Source of the DNA: a virus | DNA length: 52,904 nucleotides | Strand: one strand, 5' to 3' | IMG/VR virus record: IMGVR_UViG_3300025585_000055 | Coordinates: 1 to 52,904 of that record | Shown: in pieces, positions 21,315 to 29,936 of the stretch | How positions within the stretch are numbered: the first letter of the stretch is position 1 | Layout: every line of letters starts with the position of its first letter | The notes under the pieces: generated by a model | Seen by the model: the letters and a program-made list of their open reading frames with translations, nothing else | The model's database searches: none | Told to the model about the DNA's origin: nothing | Program-made: the position numbers and the translations under genes

Positions 21315-22301
21315 ATGTTTGGGTTTAGCAGTTTCTCAGAAGTACCCTTTGCTTCCCTGCCTGCCGCGGGGGGAGCTGTCACGGTCGCTGTTACTGGCGT
21401 CTCTGGTACGGGGGCTGTTGGAGCTGTTTCAACTCAAGTGATAAGCGGCGGTATTGTGCTGCCCTTGGGTGGTTGGGGTCGCGCCGGATGGGGAGAACTG
21501 CCCTTTGGTACTGGGTCTATCTCAGTATCTGGTCAGGGGCAGGTTGGTACAGTTTTCACTGCGGTAAACCGCAACGTCCTTGCCACTGGGGTTGAAGGGG
21601 CAGGTGCCGTTGGTAGTGTTGGTTTGGCCCTATCGTTAATTGTGCAGGGGGTCTTAGGGACAGGGGCAACCACCGCCCCAGTTACAGCTGTATCTGTAGT
21701 ACCCCCCGGTGTCCAAGGGAATGGTGCTGTCGGCACGCCCGCTATAGCAGAGATAATTACCCCCACCGGAGTTGCCGCGCAAGGTGCTGTTGGTGCTGTC
21801 ACCATTCGTTCAGGCATCCTGATTGAAGTCACGGGGGTTTCTGGAGCAGGTGCTGTAGGGGATGTTTCGCTTTCCTTCAGCAAGGTGATTGTGCCGGTAG
21901 GCGTATCAGGAACAGGAGAAGTTGGTAGCCCTGCACTAGCCATTAATTCTACGGTTATTCCGGTCGGTGTGAGCGGCAGCGGTGCGGTAGGCAGTGTTAC
22001 GGTAGCGTACAGCGGTGCGGTTGTAGCCACTGGCGTAGAAGGCACCGGGAGCGTTGGTAGTGTTACCACGGGCGTAGGCCAGACAGTCATTCCCGTCGGG
22101 GTTTCTGCCACTGGAGGCGTCGGCACGGTGTCCTTCAAAATAAGCGACATTGTTGTGCCGGTCGGAGTATCTGGTACTGGTGCAGTAGGTACAGTTAGGA
22201 TCGCCGGGTGGACCAACGTCAACGATACACAGAACCCGAATTGGGTTACTATAAATGACGCTCAGACCCCTACATGGGTCGACATAAACAAAGCGGCCTA
22301 G
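21315..22301 (+). CDS. Gly/Val repeat tail protein, 328 aa
   Basis: Start ATG 21315 directly after the previous stop. After a short N-terminal part with WGRAGWGELPFGTG it carries about twelve repeats of roughly 24 residues built on VPVGVSGTGAVGSV. These suggest a regular beta-fibre. The end NVNDTQNPNWVTINDAQTPT repeats a W-x-x-I-x-D-x-Q motif found at the ends of other phage fibre genes. Function is structural, by inference. Confidence 0.65.
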   Translation: MFGFSSFSEVPFASLPAAGGAVTVAVTGVSGTGAVGAVSTQVISGGIVLPLGGWGRAGWGELPFGTGSISVSGQGQVGTVFTAVNRNVLATGVEGAGAVGSVGLALSLIVQGVLGTGATTAPVTAVSVVPPGVQGNGAVGTPAIAEIITPTGVAAQGAVGAVTIRSGILIEVTGVSGAGAVGDVSLSFSKVIVPVGVSGTGEVGSPALAINSTVIPVGVSGSGAVGSVTVAYSGAVVATGVEGTGSVGSVTTGVGQTVIPVGVSATGGVGTVSFKISDIVVPVGVSGTGAVGTVRIAGWTNVNDTQNPNWVTINDAQTPTWVDINKAA

Positions 22302-22311
22302 GAGCTGAAAG

Positions 22312-23451
22312 ATGGCAACATACGCGAATGACCTCCGACTGAAAGAGATCGCCACGGGCGATGAGGATGGGCAGTGGGGCACAAGTACCAACACCAACCT
22401 GTCCCTGATTGCTGACGCGTTCAGCCTTGGCACTAAGCAGATGGCCGCGAATGCGGACGAGACCTTCACGATGCCGAATGCTACGGCGGACGGCACTCGC
22501 TCGCTGTACTTGAAGATCACCTCTGCTGTGTCCTTGACCGCCACGCGCACCGTGACGCTGGCACCGAACACGGTGTCCAAGGTCTGGATCATCGAGAACG
22601 CCACCACCGGCAGTCAGTCGATTACGATTGCGCAGGGTTCTGGCAGCTCGGTGACGATTGCCAACGGCGGCAAAGTGATGGTCGTGACCGACGGTGCAGG
22701 GGCAGGGGCTGCGGTTACCAATGCCAACCCAACTACAACGTCTGGTACAGTGACCTCAGTAAGCGGCACTGGTACGGTCAACGGGATTACCCTGACGGGC
22801 ACTGTTACAAGTTCCGGCAACCTGACGCTGGGCGGCACTTTGAGCGGGGTAGACCTTACCTCTCAGGTTACTGGCACTCTTCCCGTAGCCAATGGCGGCA
22901 CCGGAGCCACAACGCTCACGGGCGTTTTGAAAGGGAACGGAACGAGCGCATTTACTGCTGCGACAGCCGGAACAGATTTTGTGGCACCAGGGACGGCAAC
23001 GACTTTTACAGCAACGCAGACATTCAGCGGGTCAACCAGCGCACTCGGAATCGTGCTTTCTGACGCGGCTGAAACTGCCACTGTATCGGCTACTGCTGCA
23101 ACAGGCACGATCAACTACGACATCACGACTCAATCTGTTCTGTACTACACTTCAAACGCTTCTGCCAACTGGACGGTAAACTTCAGGGCTTCCAGCGGCA
23201 CGAGCCTGAACACCGCATTGTCCACTGGTCAGTCCACAACCGTTGCTTTCCTTGTCACCCAAGGCTCCACGGCCTACTACAACAACGTGGTGCAAGTGGA
23301 TGGCACTACCTCTGGTGTCACTACGCGCTGGATCGGTGGCGCTCCTACTGCTGGAAATGCAAGTGGCATCGACAGCTATAGATACCTGATAATCAAGACC
23401 GGCAGTGCCACGTTCACCGTGTTGGCCTCAGTCACCCAATTCAAGGCGTAA
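22312..23451 (+). CDS. Tail fibre protein with ANGGTG motif, 379 aa
   Basis: Start ATG 22312. The N-terminal 120 residues (TYANDLRLKEIATGDEDGQW) form a conserved base domain with GQWGTSTNTNL, known at the start of fibre genes from aquatic phages. The middle has the widely used fibre linker LPVANGGTGATTLTGVLKGN. The C-terminal domain (YYTSNASANWTVNFRASSGT onward) is beta-rich and may fold as a head domain. It should attach to the tail by the N-terminus. Confidence 0.75.
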   Translation: MATYANDLRLKEIATGDEDGQWGTSTNTNLSLIADAFSLGTKQMAANADETFTMPNATADGTRSLYLKITSAVSLTATRTVTLAPNTVSKVWIIENATTGSQSITIAQGSGSSVTIANGGKVMVVTDGAGAGAAVTNANPTTTSGTVTSVSGTGTVNGITLTGTVTSSGNLTLGGTLSGVDLTSQVTGTLPVANGGTGATTLTGVLKGNGTSAFTAATAGTDFVAPGTATTFTATQTFSGSTSALGIVLSDAAETATVSATAATGTINYDITTQSVLYYTSNASANWTVNFRASSGTSLNTALSTGQSTTVAFLVTQGSTAYYNNVVQVDGTTSGVTTRWIGGAPTAGNASGIDSYRYLIIKTGSATFTVLASVTQFKA

Positions 23452-23454
23452 ATC

Positions 23455-25389
23455 ATGCCATTACAAGAAACCAGCGGGTCTGCAAGTTACGATGCTTTCG
23501 GTGGCGGTGCTGCTGAGCGGGTATTTATAGAGGCAGTTTTCTCAACATGGCTCTACACTGGCAACGGCTCTACGCAGACCATTACCAACGGGATTGATCT
23601 GTCCACGAAGGGTGGGCTGGTGTGGATGAAAGGCCGATCAGGTGCAACAGACCATGCGCTATATGATACTACGCGGGGAGCCACAAAAGATTTAGTCAGC
23701 AACAGCACTGCTGCGGAGACAACGCAAAGCACTGGCCTGACAGCGTTTAACACTACGGGCTTTGCTATTGGCACGCTAGCTAAAATAAACACCAATGCAG
23801 CCACATACGTCTCATGGTCATTCCGCAAGCAGCCGAAGTTCTTTGATATTGTGACGTTCACAGCTCCGGGGGTTGGTACTGAGTTAACTGTAAACCACAA
23901 TTTAGGCTCTACACCGGGTTGTGTGATTATGAAATCAACAACCAACACCGGAAACTGGGTGGTGCTGCACAGGTACGATCAAACAAAATTTGGGGCACTA
24001 AACACTACTGCTGCCTTTGATGACGCATCATTTAATGCCAGCTTTACAAGCACTTCTTTCAAAGTAAAGGGTGGTTTTAACATTACCGCCAATTCTGGCA
24101 CCTACGTTGCCTACCTATTCGCCCACGACGCAGGCGGCTTTGGCCTATCTGGGACGGACAATGTGATTTCGTGTGGAAGCTACACTGGAAATGGTAGCGC
24201 GGCTGGGCCGACGGTAACGCTTGGGTATGAGCCTCAGTGGTTACTTGTTAAATGTTCTAGCTCTACAGGAGATTGGAACCTTATAGATAACATGAGGGGT
24301 TTTGTTGTAGGCGGAACTGACGCAGAACTGAATCCTAATTTGTCCAGTGCGGAAAGCACAGGCACGTTTGTAACGCCTACATCTACAGGGTTTCAAATAA
24401 ACACAACTGATGCGGGCTACAACACAAACAGCGCCATCTACATCTACATCGCCATTCGCCGTGGCCCGATGAAAGTGCCGACGAGTGGGACGAGTGTGTT
24501 TAAGCCTTTCACCTACGACAACAGCGCTGGCGGATTTACTCAAACTCAAAATGCCGGATTCCCAACCGATCTTGCTTTTGAAACAGACAGGGCACTATCC
24601 AGCCAGCACTATCTTGTGTCGAGATTGCAAGGCCCGAGAGCGCAGATGTCCACGGCCAATACGTTCGACGAATCAACGTTTAATACTGGAGGAGATCAAC
24701 AAAAGTTTGATTTGCAAAATCTGTTCGCTCAGCAGAATAGCGTTTCTTCAAGCGTTCTTTTGTATTGCCTACGCCGCGCCCCCGGCTTCATGGATGTGGT
24801 TTGCGATACTGGCACAGGTTCGGCACATACGATCACGCACAATTTGGGCGCTGTGCCTGAGTTAATGATCCGCAAAAAACGCAGCGCGGCAGATAACTGG
24901 ATTGTCTATGCCAACAATGATCCGACTGATTATCTGATCTTGAACAGCACTGCTGCAACGGCTGATCTGGATACGATGTGGAACGATACGGCACCGACAT
25001 CCACTGTATTTACGGTTGGAACAAATGACGATGTGAATCAGAACACAGGCACTTTCGTCACTTACCTTTTCGCCACCGTTGCGGGTGTGTCAAAAGTAGG
25101 CAGCTACACAGGAAACGGCAGTAGCCAGACGATAAACTGCGGCTTCACCGGAGGCGCTAAATTCGTTCTCATAAAGCGCATAAACTCCACCGGAGATTGG
25201 TACGTCTGGGACTCTGCCCGTGGTATCGTAGCGGGTAACGATCCGCACCTGAGCCTTAATGATACTGCCGCTGAAGTGACTACCGATGACAGCGTAGACA
25301 CAAACAGCACTGGTTTTATCGTCAATCAGCTTGCGGCAACTAACATTAACGTCAGTTCTGCCAACTATATCTTTTTGGCAATAGCTTAG
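23455..25389 (+). CDS. DUF7483-type tail fibre/receptor-binding protein, 644 aa
   Basis: Start ATG 23455. The segments FSTWLYTGNGSTQTITNGID, GGLVWMKGRSGATDHALYD and TRGATKDLVSNSTAAE define a domain repeated roughly three times (also GSYTGNGSAAGPTVTLGYEP and GSYTGNGSSQTINCGF). Each repeat has the YTGNGS start and a DSARG-type motif. I recognise this as the DUF7483 fibre domain. The repeats imply a modular beta structure on the virion surface, probably contacting the host. A chaperone-like gene follows at once. Confidence 0.75.
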   Translation: MPLQETSGSASYDAFGGGAAERVFIEAVFSTWLYTGNGSTQTITNGIDLSTKGGLVWMKGRSGATDHALYDTTRGATKDLVSNSTAAETTQSTGLTAFNTTGFAIGTLAKINTNAATYVSWSFRKQPKFFDIVTFTAPGVGTELTVNHNLGSTPGCVIMKSTTNTGNWVVLHRYDQTKFGALNTTAAFDDASFNASFTSTSFKVKGGFNITANSGTYVAYLFAHDAGGFGLSGTDNVISCGSYTGNGSAAGPTVTLGYEPQWLLVKCSSSTGDWNLIDNMRGFVVGGTDAELNPNLSSAESTGTFVTPTSTGFQINTTDAGYNTNSAIYIYIAIRRGPMKVPTSGTSVFKPFTYDNSAGGFTQTQNAGFPTDLAFETDRALSSQHYLVSRLQGPRAQMSTANTFDESTFNTGGDQQKFDLQNLFAQQNSVSSSVLLYCLRRAPGFMDVVCDTGTGSAHTITHNLGAVPELMIRKKRSAADNWIVYANNDPTDYLILNSTAATADLDTMWNDTAPTSTVFTVGTNDDVNQNTGTFVTYLFATVAGVSKVGSYTGNGSSQTINCGFTGGAKFVLIKRINSTGDWYVWDSARGIVAGNDPHLSLNDTAAEVTTDDSVDTNSTGFIVNQLAATNINVSSANYIFLAIA

Positions 25390-25397
25390 AGGTAACC

Positions 25398-25889
25398 ATG
25401 GAAATCCGAATCAGATCAACAGGCCAAGTCATGCTTGAACAGGAGTTTCGTGCTTACCAGCAGGCCAATGGCGGCCCTACATGGGGGCAGACGACAGACG
25501 AGATTCTGGACAACCTTGGTGCTGATCCTGTCTTTGAAGGCCCGCAGGATTCAGGCGGGACGGTCTACCAATACTCGCAGCGTGACGGCGTGGAGCAAGT
25601 TCAGGGCAAGTGGTACACCAAGTACATACTTGGCCCAGTCTTTGTTGACGGCGAGACCACAGCCGTTGAACAGGAAGCAGCCTACAAAGCACAGAAGGAT
25701 GCCGAGTTTGCAGCCAACGCCAGAACCCAGCGAGACAGGCTTTTGTCGGAGTGTGATTGGGTCGTCATCAAGTCTCTGGAATCTGGTCAGGCAATTCCGA
25801 GTGAGTGGGCGGCCTACCGTCAAGCCCTGCGAGACCTTCCGCAGCAAGCGGGCTTTCCAGTTTCAATCACTTGGCCCGTCAAGCCGTAA
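25398..25889 (+). CDS. Tail fibre assembly chaperone-like protein 2, 163 aa
   Basis: Start ATG 25398 with GAGGTAACC. It ends with WAAYRQALRDLPQQAGFPVS and a WPVKP finish, which is paralogous to the 145-aa protein at 20877. The N-terminal part (MEIRIRSTGQVMLEQEFRAY) differs and may recognise the DUF7483 fibre encoded just upstream. The middle contains a Glu/Ala-rich helix. The pairing of one chaperone per fibre supports the call. Confidence 0.75.
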   Translation: MEIRIRSTGQVMLEQEFRAYQQANGGPTWGQTTDEILDNLGADPVFEGPQDSGGTVYQYSQRDGVEQVQGKWYTKYILGPVFVDGETTAVEQEAAYKAQKDAEFAANARTQRDRLLSECDWVVIKSLESGQAIPSEWAAYRQALRDLPQQAGFPVSITWPVKP

Positions 25890-25898
25890 GGAGTCGCC

Positions 25899-26141
25899 AT
25901 GAACATCGACGAAATCGCGTTACGTCAGATCGTCCGTGAGGAAATGAAATCGGCTTTGAAAGAAGTCGGGCTTCATGACGATGACGCCGGTACCGATGTT
26001 CGTGACCTTCGCTCTTTGATTACCGACTGGCGCGGCATCAAGAAAACAATCTGGCAGACTATCGCTAGGGCTGGGACTGTTTTTGTTCTCGGCCTGCTTG
26101 TAGTTGGCGGATGGAGCAAGATTAACGGCAATGGTGAATAA
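25899..26141 (+). CDS. Small membrane protein of the lysis region, 80 aa
   Basis: Start ATG 25899 with AAGGAG. The N-terminal 50 residues are charged and helical (ALRQIVREEMKSALKEVG). One transmembrane helix follows (AGTVFVLGLLVVGGW). It lies two genes before the holin-like gene, so it may be an accessory holin or antiholin. The single helix and short length do not decide this. Its frame ends 2 bases before the next ATG. Confidence 0.68.
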   Translation: MNIDEIALRQIVREEMKSALKEVGLHDDDAGTDVRDLRSLITDWRGIKKTIWQTIARAGTVFVLGLLVVGGWSKINGNGE

Positions 26142-26143
26142 CC

Positions 26144-26617
26144 ATGCTCGATCCCGTCTCGGCTATGGCTATAGCTACATCGGCCTACAATATGCTCAAG
26201 AAGGGCATCGAGGTAGGCCGAGAGCTGGAGGACATGGGCGGGCAACTAGGAACCTGGTTCGGGGCCATCGCTGATGTAAAAGCAGCCGACGAGGAAGCCT
26301 CTGATCCGCCGCTATTTAAAAAGGTTTTTGCTAAGTCCTCTGTCGAGCAAGAAGCCATCGAAAACCTGATGCGCCGCAAAAAGATTGAGCAGCAGGAACG
26401 AGAACTTAGAGAAATGATCGTGTACCGTTTCGGCGTAGATGCCTATCGGGACATGATAAAAGATCGAAACAAAATTCGAGACTCGCGTCAAAAAGCAATC
26501 GACGCTCGCGCCAGAAAGATCAAGAAACTAATATTAAACGCTGTCGCCATTGCCTTGATCGCTCTGATCGTGGCAATACCGATAGCTGCCGCAGTCTACA
26601 TAATGCAGAGGATGTAA
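26144..26617 (+). CDS. C-tail-anchored membrane protein, 157 aa
   Basis: Start ATG 26144. An N-terminal helix (DPVSAMAIATSAYNMLKKGI) leads to a long, very charged coiled coil (IENLMRRKKIEQQERELREM; RARKIKKLI), and the C-terminus is a strong membrane helix (AVAIALIALIVAIPIAAAVY). Sequence and layout recall a conserved phage protein in lysis regions. The coiled coil on the cytoplasmic side plus a tail anchor could act with the holin or as a spanin-like part, by inference. Confidence 0.65.
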   Translation: MLDPVSAMAIATSAYNMLKKGIEVGRELEDMGGQLGTWFGAIADVKAADEEASDPPLFKKVFAKSSVEQEAIENLMRRKKIEQQERELREMIVYRFGVDAYRDMIKDRNKIRDSRQKAIDARARKIKKLILNAVAIALIALIVAIPIAAAVYIMQRM

Positions 26618-26619
26618 CC

Positions 26620-27102
26620 ATGATGACTCTCTTATCTACCCTGCTGGGATTCGCCTCCGGGGGATTGCCGAAGGTTTTGGACTACTTCCAAAGTCGCGGC
26701 GAAATGAAGCACGAGCTGGCTTTGATGGCCGCACAGCGCGAACGTGAAATTGCGCTGGCGAAAGAGGGTTACATCGCTCAGGCACGAGTCGAGGAAATCA
26801 AAACAGATCAGATCGCCATGCAAACACAGGCGCAGGAAAAGATTGCGATGTGGAAGCACGACATGAAAATCGGGGAGGGCGCGTCAATCTGGGTTATTAA
26901 CCTTCGGGCTTCAGTGCGACCGATTGTCACCTACCTCTTTGTTGGCTTACTTATCACCGTTGATATTGCTGGCATCTGGTACGCCTATTCAACTGGTGTC
27001 GCATTTGCTGATGCCATGAATATGGTTTTCAGTGACGATGAAATGTCTATTTTGGCCGCAATCATCGCTTTCCATTTTGGCGGAAGGGCGTTTGGCAAAT
27101 GA
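26620..27102 (+). CDS. Holin-like protein (3TM holin type), 160 aa
   Basis: Start ATG 26620 or 26623 after GAGG. It begins with a weakly hydrophobic helix (LLSTLLGFASGGLPKVLDYF), then has a long charged helix (MKHELALMAAQREREIALAK). Near residue 95 come ASVRPIVTYLFVGLLITVDI and a last hydrophobic part (SILAAIIAFHFGGRAF). This pattern matches holins grouped as the three-TM phage/GTA-release type. It would open the inner membrane so that lysozyme can reach the cell wall. Its stop overlaps the homing endonuclease start (ATGA). Confidence 0.72.
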   Translation: MMTLLSTLLGFASGGLPKVLDYFQSRGEMKHELALMAAQREREIALAKEGYIAQARVEEIKTDQIAMQTQAQEKIAMWKHDMKIGEGASIWVINLRASVRPIVTYLFVGLLITVDIAGIWYAYSTGVAFADAMNMVFSDDEMSILAAIIAFHFGGRAFGK

Positions 27103-27590
27103 TAGGCGTTTACGCGGTCATAAACATATTCAACCGTAAAGCCTATGTTGGAAGCAGTATAAACATTGGCAGGCGTTTGGCGCAGCACCGATGGTCAATA
27201 AAGCACAAGCGTTTTCTTAATCGGCAGCCTTATCAAGACGACGCTACGATTTACGGTATTGATGGCTTTGAGTTTGTTGTTTTAGCTAAGACAGACACAA
27301 TAGAGCAGGCGCGTGAACTTGAAACTGCTTGTCTTGAGTGTTTTTTTGGCGATGACCTTTACAACAAAAGTCCAAACGCTGACGGCGCTACTGGCACTAA
27401 AAGGGATAGTGCGGCTTATGTTGTTGGTTCTGCAAAACGCATAAGCAACCCTAACTTCTCAGCAAAGTTGTCAGAGGCGTGTAAGGGTAAAAGGCAGATT
27501 GTTACCTGCCCATCATGTGGGCTTTCTGGTGGTGGGGGTAATATGCGTAGATATCACTTTGAGAAGTGTAAATCATATGCAAACATCTGA
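27099..27590 (+). CDS. Free-standing GIY-YIG homing endonuclease
   Basis: 163 aa, start ATG 27099 overlapping the holin stop by 4 bases. The N-terminal GIY-YIG motif is MIGVYAVINIFNRKAYVGSS, in which the classic GIY and YIG become GVY and YVG. Residues INIGRRLAQH hold the catalytic Arg. A conserved Glu-bearing helix (ARELETACLE) follows. The C-terminus has a likely zinc finger, CPSCGLSGGGG then RRYHFEKC, which may recognise DNA. The gene is A/T-richer than its neighbours and sits between holin and lysozyme. Such genes spread by cutting related phages that lack them. Confidence 0.85.
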   Translation: MIGVYAVINIFNRKAYVGSSINIGRRLAQHRWSIKHKRFLNRQPYQDDATIYGIDGFEFVVLAKTDTIEQARELETACLECFFGDDLYNKSPNADGATGTKRDSAAYVVGSAKRISNPNFSAKLSEACKGKRQIVTCPSCGLSGGGGNMRRYHFEKCKSYANI

Positions 27591-28062
27591 GGAAGGCATT
27601 AATCTGATTAAAGCCTTTGAGGGTTGCCATAGCAGCCCCTATAGGTGTCCTGCTACGCTTTGGACAATTGGGTACGGCCATGTGCTATACCCTGAGCAAG
27701 CAAGGCTTAAAACAGACGATAGAGCCTCCTATCCACTAAAGCCACAGCATAATCGAGTCTGGGATGCTGACGAAATTAATTCGCTTCTTGAGGCGGACTT
27801 ACAACGCTTTTCGGATGGGGTATTACGATTATGTCCTGCTGCTGCTGATAATGATCGCCACCTATCGACACTGGTTAGCTTTGCGTTCAATGTGGGGCTA
27901 GGGAATTTGCAATCCTCGACATTGCGAATGAAATACAATCGAGGCGACTACGCTGGCGCGGCAGATGAATTCCTCAAATGGCGTAAGTCGAACGGCGTCG
28001 TTCTTGCCGGGCTGGTCAGGCGTAGAGAAGCAGAGCGGGCGCTGTTTTTATCCGGGGGCTAA
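27577..28062 (+). CDS. T4-type lysozyme (endolysin, GH24)
   Basis: 161 aa. It cuts the peptidoglycan sugar backbone at the end of infection. The catalytic set E15, C24 and T30 fits E-x8-C-x5-T, the accepted variant of the E-x8-D-x5-T triad of T4 lysozyme. TLWTIGYGH follows. The C-terminal helices (VSFAFNVGLGNLQSSTLRM, FLKWRKSNGVVLAGLVRRR) match the family, and the length is normal. Start ATG 27577 overlaps the endonuclease gene by 14 bases, with a weak GAGAAG upstream. An in-frame extension to TTG 27499 would add a hydrophobic segment. No signal peptide in the short form, so holin is needed. Confidence 0.92.
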   Translation: MQTSEEGINLIKAFEGCHSSPYRCPATLWTIGYGHVLYPEQARLKTDDRASYPLKPQHNRVWDADEINSLLEADLQRFSDGVLRLCPAAADNDRHLSTLVSFAFNVGLGNLQSSTLRMKYNRGDYAGAADEFLKWRKSNGVVLAGLVRRREAERALFLSGG

Positions 28063-28067
28063 TCCCA

Positions 28068-29936
28068 ATGCTGAAAAAAATCACGTTCAAGTCCGGGGTT
28101 AACCGAGAAAACACGCGGTATGCTGCCGAAGGGACATGGTACGAAACCAACAAAGTTCGGTTTCGCGTCGGCTTGCCTCAAAAAATTGGTGGGTGGCAGC
28201 GCTTGTCTTCCAACACCTACCTCGGCGTGTGCCGTTCCATGACCAACTGGGCCACACTGGCCGGCCAAAACCTCGTATCTGTCGGCACAAACCTCAAGTA
28301 CTACATCGAGCGCGGGGGCGATTACTTTGACGTGACGCCGATTCGGCTGACAACCTCTGCCGGAGATGTGACTTTTGCGGCTACTAACGGCTCTGCTGTT
28401 CTCACCGTCACCGATGTTGACCATGGTGCCCAGCAGGGGGACTACGTGACTTTCTCCGGCGCCGTAAGTTTGGGTGGCAACATCACTGCAGCGGTGCTCA
28501 ACCAAGAATACAGCATCGCCTCCATCATCGACGACGACAACTACACGATTGTAGCTACAGCCACGGCCAATTCGTCTGACAGCGGAGACGGCGGCGCCGC
28601 CGTTGTAGCGGCCTACCAAATTCCAGTAGGTAACGAGATAGAAGTGCCGTTTACTGGATGGGGCGCAGGTCGTTGGGGGTTTGGTACGTGGGGGATTGGT
28701 GGCACCACTATCGCGCCTATGCGTATATGGAGCCAAAACAACTTCGGGGAAGACCTGTTCTTCACCTACCGCGGCGGGAAGCCGTTTTATTGGGACGCTA
28801 GTACCGGGGTGACAACCCGGGCTGTTTATGTGTCCTCTCTTGGTGGCGCATCAGATGTCCCGACGATTACCAACATCGCCTTCGTGTCTGACATTTTTCG
28901 GTTTGCGTTCTGTTTCGGGGCGAATGAGATTGGCAGCAGCGCGCTTGACCCTATGCTGATCCGTTGGTCCGACCAAGAGGACGTAGCAAACTGGACCCCC
29001 GAGGCAACCAACCAAGCCGGCAGCCTACGTGTCTCAAAAGGCACCCAAATAGTCGCAGCTAAGCAAGCGCGTCAGGAAGTGTTGGTATTTACTGATGCGG
29101 CCGTATATGGCCTGCAGTACCTCGGAGCTCCGGAAGTGTGGGGTGCGCAACTACTCGGGGACAACATTACAATCATCAGCCCCAACGCCGTCGTGTATTC
29201 CAACAACATTGCGTACTGGATGGGCAAAGACAAGTTCTACTACTACGACGGTACCGTAAAAACGTTGCCCTGTTCAGTGCGCAGCTACGTGTTCGACGAC
29301 ATCAATAAGCAGCAATTTGACCAAGTTGTTTGCGGCACGAACGAGCAGTTCGACGAAATCTGGTGGTTCTACCCGGCAGCTGGCTCTGATGAAAACGACC
29401 GCTACGTGATCTATAACTACGTTGAGCAGGCGTGGTACTACGGCACGTTGCGCCGTTCTGCGTGGCTTGACTCCGACCTTCGGGACTACCCGATTGCCGC
29501 CACGTACAGCAACAACTTGGTTTACCACGAGTACGGCGTCGATTGTAACGAGCTGGGTACAGCCAACCCGATAACGGCAACAATCGTTTCGGCCGAGTTT
29601 GACGTGGACGACGGTGATCGCTTCATGCTTATCAACCGCGTGCTGCCTGACATGACGTTCCAAGGCTCTACAGCGGATACGCCATCAGCCACAATGACCC
29701 TGCTGCCTTTGGAAAACTCGGGCTCCGGGTACTACAACCCTGCCTCTGTGGGGGGCAACAGCACAAACACCATCTCCCGTACGGCTACGGTGCCGATTGA
29801 AGAGTTTACCGGGCAAGTGTATGTGCGGATCAGAGGCAGGCAGATGGCGTTCAAAGTGGAGTCCACGGGCTTGGGGGTTACGTGGAAGCTGGGTGCACCG
29901 CGGTTTGACATGATTCCGGCGGGGCGCAGAGGCTGA
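28068..29936 (+). CDS. P22 gp10-like tail hub / DNA stabilisation protein, 622 aa
   Basis: Start ATG 28068, 5 bases after the lysozyme stop. N-terminal ITFKSGVNRENTRYAAEGTW and FRVGLPQKIGGWQRL are hallmarks of the packaged-DNA stabilisation family (P22 gp10-like), which closes the portal after packaging and forms the tail nozzle. The long beta-rich body has many aromatic residues (FGEDLFFTYRGGKPFYWD), and the C-terminus carries YVRIRGRQMAFKVEST. Its placement after the lysis genes, not beside the adaptors, is unusual compared with P22 but common in aquatic podoviruses. Confidence 0.85.
   Translation: MLKKITFKSGVNRENTRYAAEGTWYETNKVRFRVGLPQKIGGWQRLSSNTYLGVCRSMTNWATLAGQNLVSVGTNLKYYIERGGDYFDVTPIRLTTSAGDVTFAATNGSAVLTVTDVDHGAQQGDYVTFSGAVSLGGNITAAVLNQEYSIASIIDDDNYTIVATATANSSDSGDGGAAVVAAYQIPVGNEIEVPFTGWGAGRWGFGTWGIGGTTIAPMRIWSQNNFGEDLFFTYRGGKPFYWDASTGVTTRAVYVSSLGGASDVPTITNIAFVSDIFRFAFCFGANEIGSSALDPMLIRWSDQEDVANWTPEATNQAGSLRVSKGTQIVAAKQARQEVLVFTDAAVYGLQYLGAPEVWGAQLLGDNITIISPNAVVYSNNIAYWMGKDKFYYYDGTVKTLPCSVRSYVFDDINKQQFDQVVCGTNEQFDEIWWFYPAAGSDENDRYVIYNYVEQAWYYGTLRRSAWLDSDLRDYPIAATYSNNLVYHEYGVDCNELGTANPITATIVSAEFDVDDGDRFMLINRVLPDMTFQGSTADTPSATMTLLPLENSGSGYYNPASVGGNSTNTISRTATVPIEEFTGQVYVRIRGRQMAFKVESTGLGVTWKLGAPRFDMIPAGRRG

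Noticed and set aside
19294-25889. Diversity-generating retroelement in the fibre region
   Set aside because: No reverse transcriptase or template/variable repeat pair was seen.
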